Shown here: positions 61,894-62,000 of the stretch, piece by piece | Layout: the number at the start of each line of letters is the position of its first letter | How positions within the stretch are numbered: position 1 is the stretch's first letter | NCBI RefSeq assembly: GCF_000003815.2 | Contig: NC_049982.1 | Location: 18,281,534-18,343,533 of the forward strand | Length of the DNA stretch: 62,000 nucleotides | Source: Branchiostoma floridae | Taxonomy: Eukaryota; Chordata; Leptocardii; Amphioxiformes; Branchiostomatidae | Direction: 5' to 3' | Translations under genes and position numbers: made by a program | The notes under the pieces: generated by a model | Database searches by the model: none | What the model saw: only the letters and a program-made list of their open reading frames with translations | What the model was told of the DNA's origin: nothing

Positions 61894-62000
61894 CTAGAAC
61901 ACAATACACTCGTTCTCATTGAAATGTCGAAAATGGCATTTTTTTGGTCGAAAAATAGGTCGGCTTTATTTTCACTGAAAACTACCTGGTTGTTTAGGAA

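Overview
This is a draft-assembly window (two 100-N gaps, 1770-1869 and 50922-51021) from an intron-rich metazoan. Intron-split orthologues of CLN8, an ELF3/ESE-type ETS factor, TMEM86, ARL1 and NAT10, together with abundant CA/GT microsatellites and many inverted-repeat elements, fit an invertebrate deuterostome. My best guess is amphioxus (Branchiostoma); this is inferred from gene content and style, not from a search. All gene models were built by hand from open reading frames, GT/AG junctions and codon-phase agreement.

Layout: 0.8-1.2 kb CA-rich repeat; 1.3-4.1 kb (-) ankyrin-repeat/SOCS-box (ASB-like) gene; 4.8-5.2 kb inverted-repeat element; 5.4-7.1 kb (-) CLN8; 9.6-16.8 kb (-) ESE/ELF3-like ETS factor with PNT, AT-hook and ETS domains and two alternative last exons, each encoding the C-terminal part of the ETS domain; 16.8-31.4 kb a long gene-poor stretch with a GT microsatellite, a 1.15-kb fold-back element and a perfect DR5 nuclear-receptor site; 31.7-33.6 kb (-) TMEM86 lysoplasmalogenase; 34.5-39.3 kb (+) a tandem pair of unusual paralogues with a mitochondrial-type presequence, one membrane helix and a helical domain that resembles uncharacterised bacterial proteins; 41.0-43.7 kb (-) ARL1; 44.3-54.3 kb (+) an SR splicing factor (RRM, CCHC knuckle, RS tail) with a 12-nt microexon; 58.0-61.9 kb (-) the last nine exons of NAT10, which runs off the right edge.

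Organisation: ARL1 and the SR gene are head to head (start codons about 550 bp apart, with a perfect TGACGTCA site between them). Paralogue 2 and ARL1 converge, as do the SR gene and NAT10. The identifiable genes are mostly housekeeping (lysosomal-enzyme export from the ER, Golgi trafficking, plasmalogen breakdown, splicing, rRNA/tRNA acetylation). The least explained items are the paralogue pair at 34.5-39.3 kb, the duplicated ETS terminal exon, the RRM microexon and the fold-back element.
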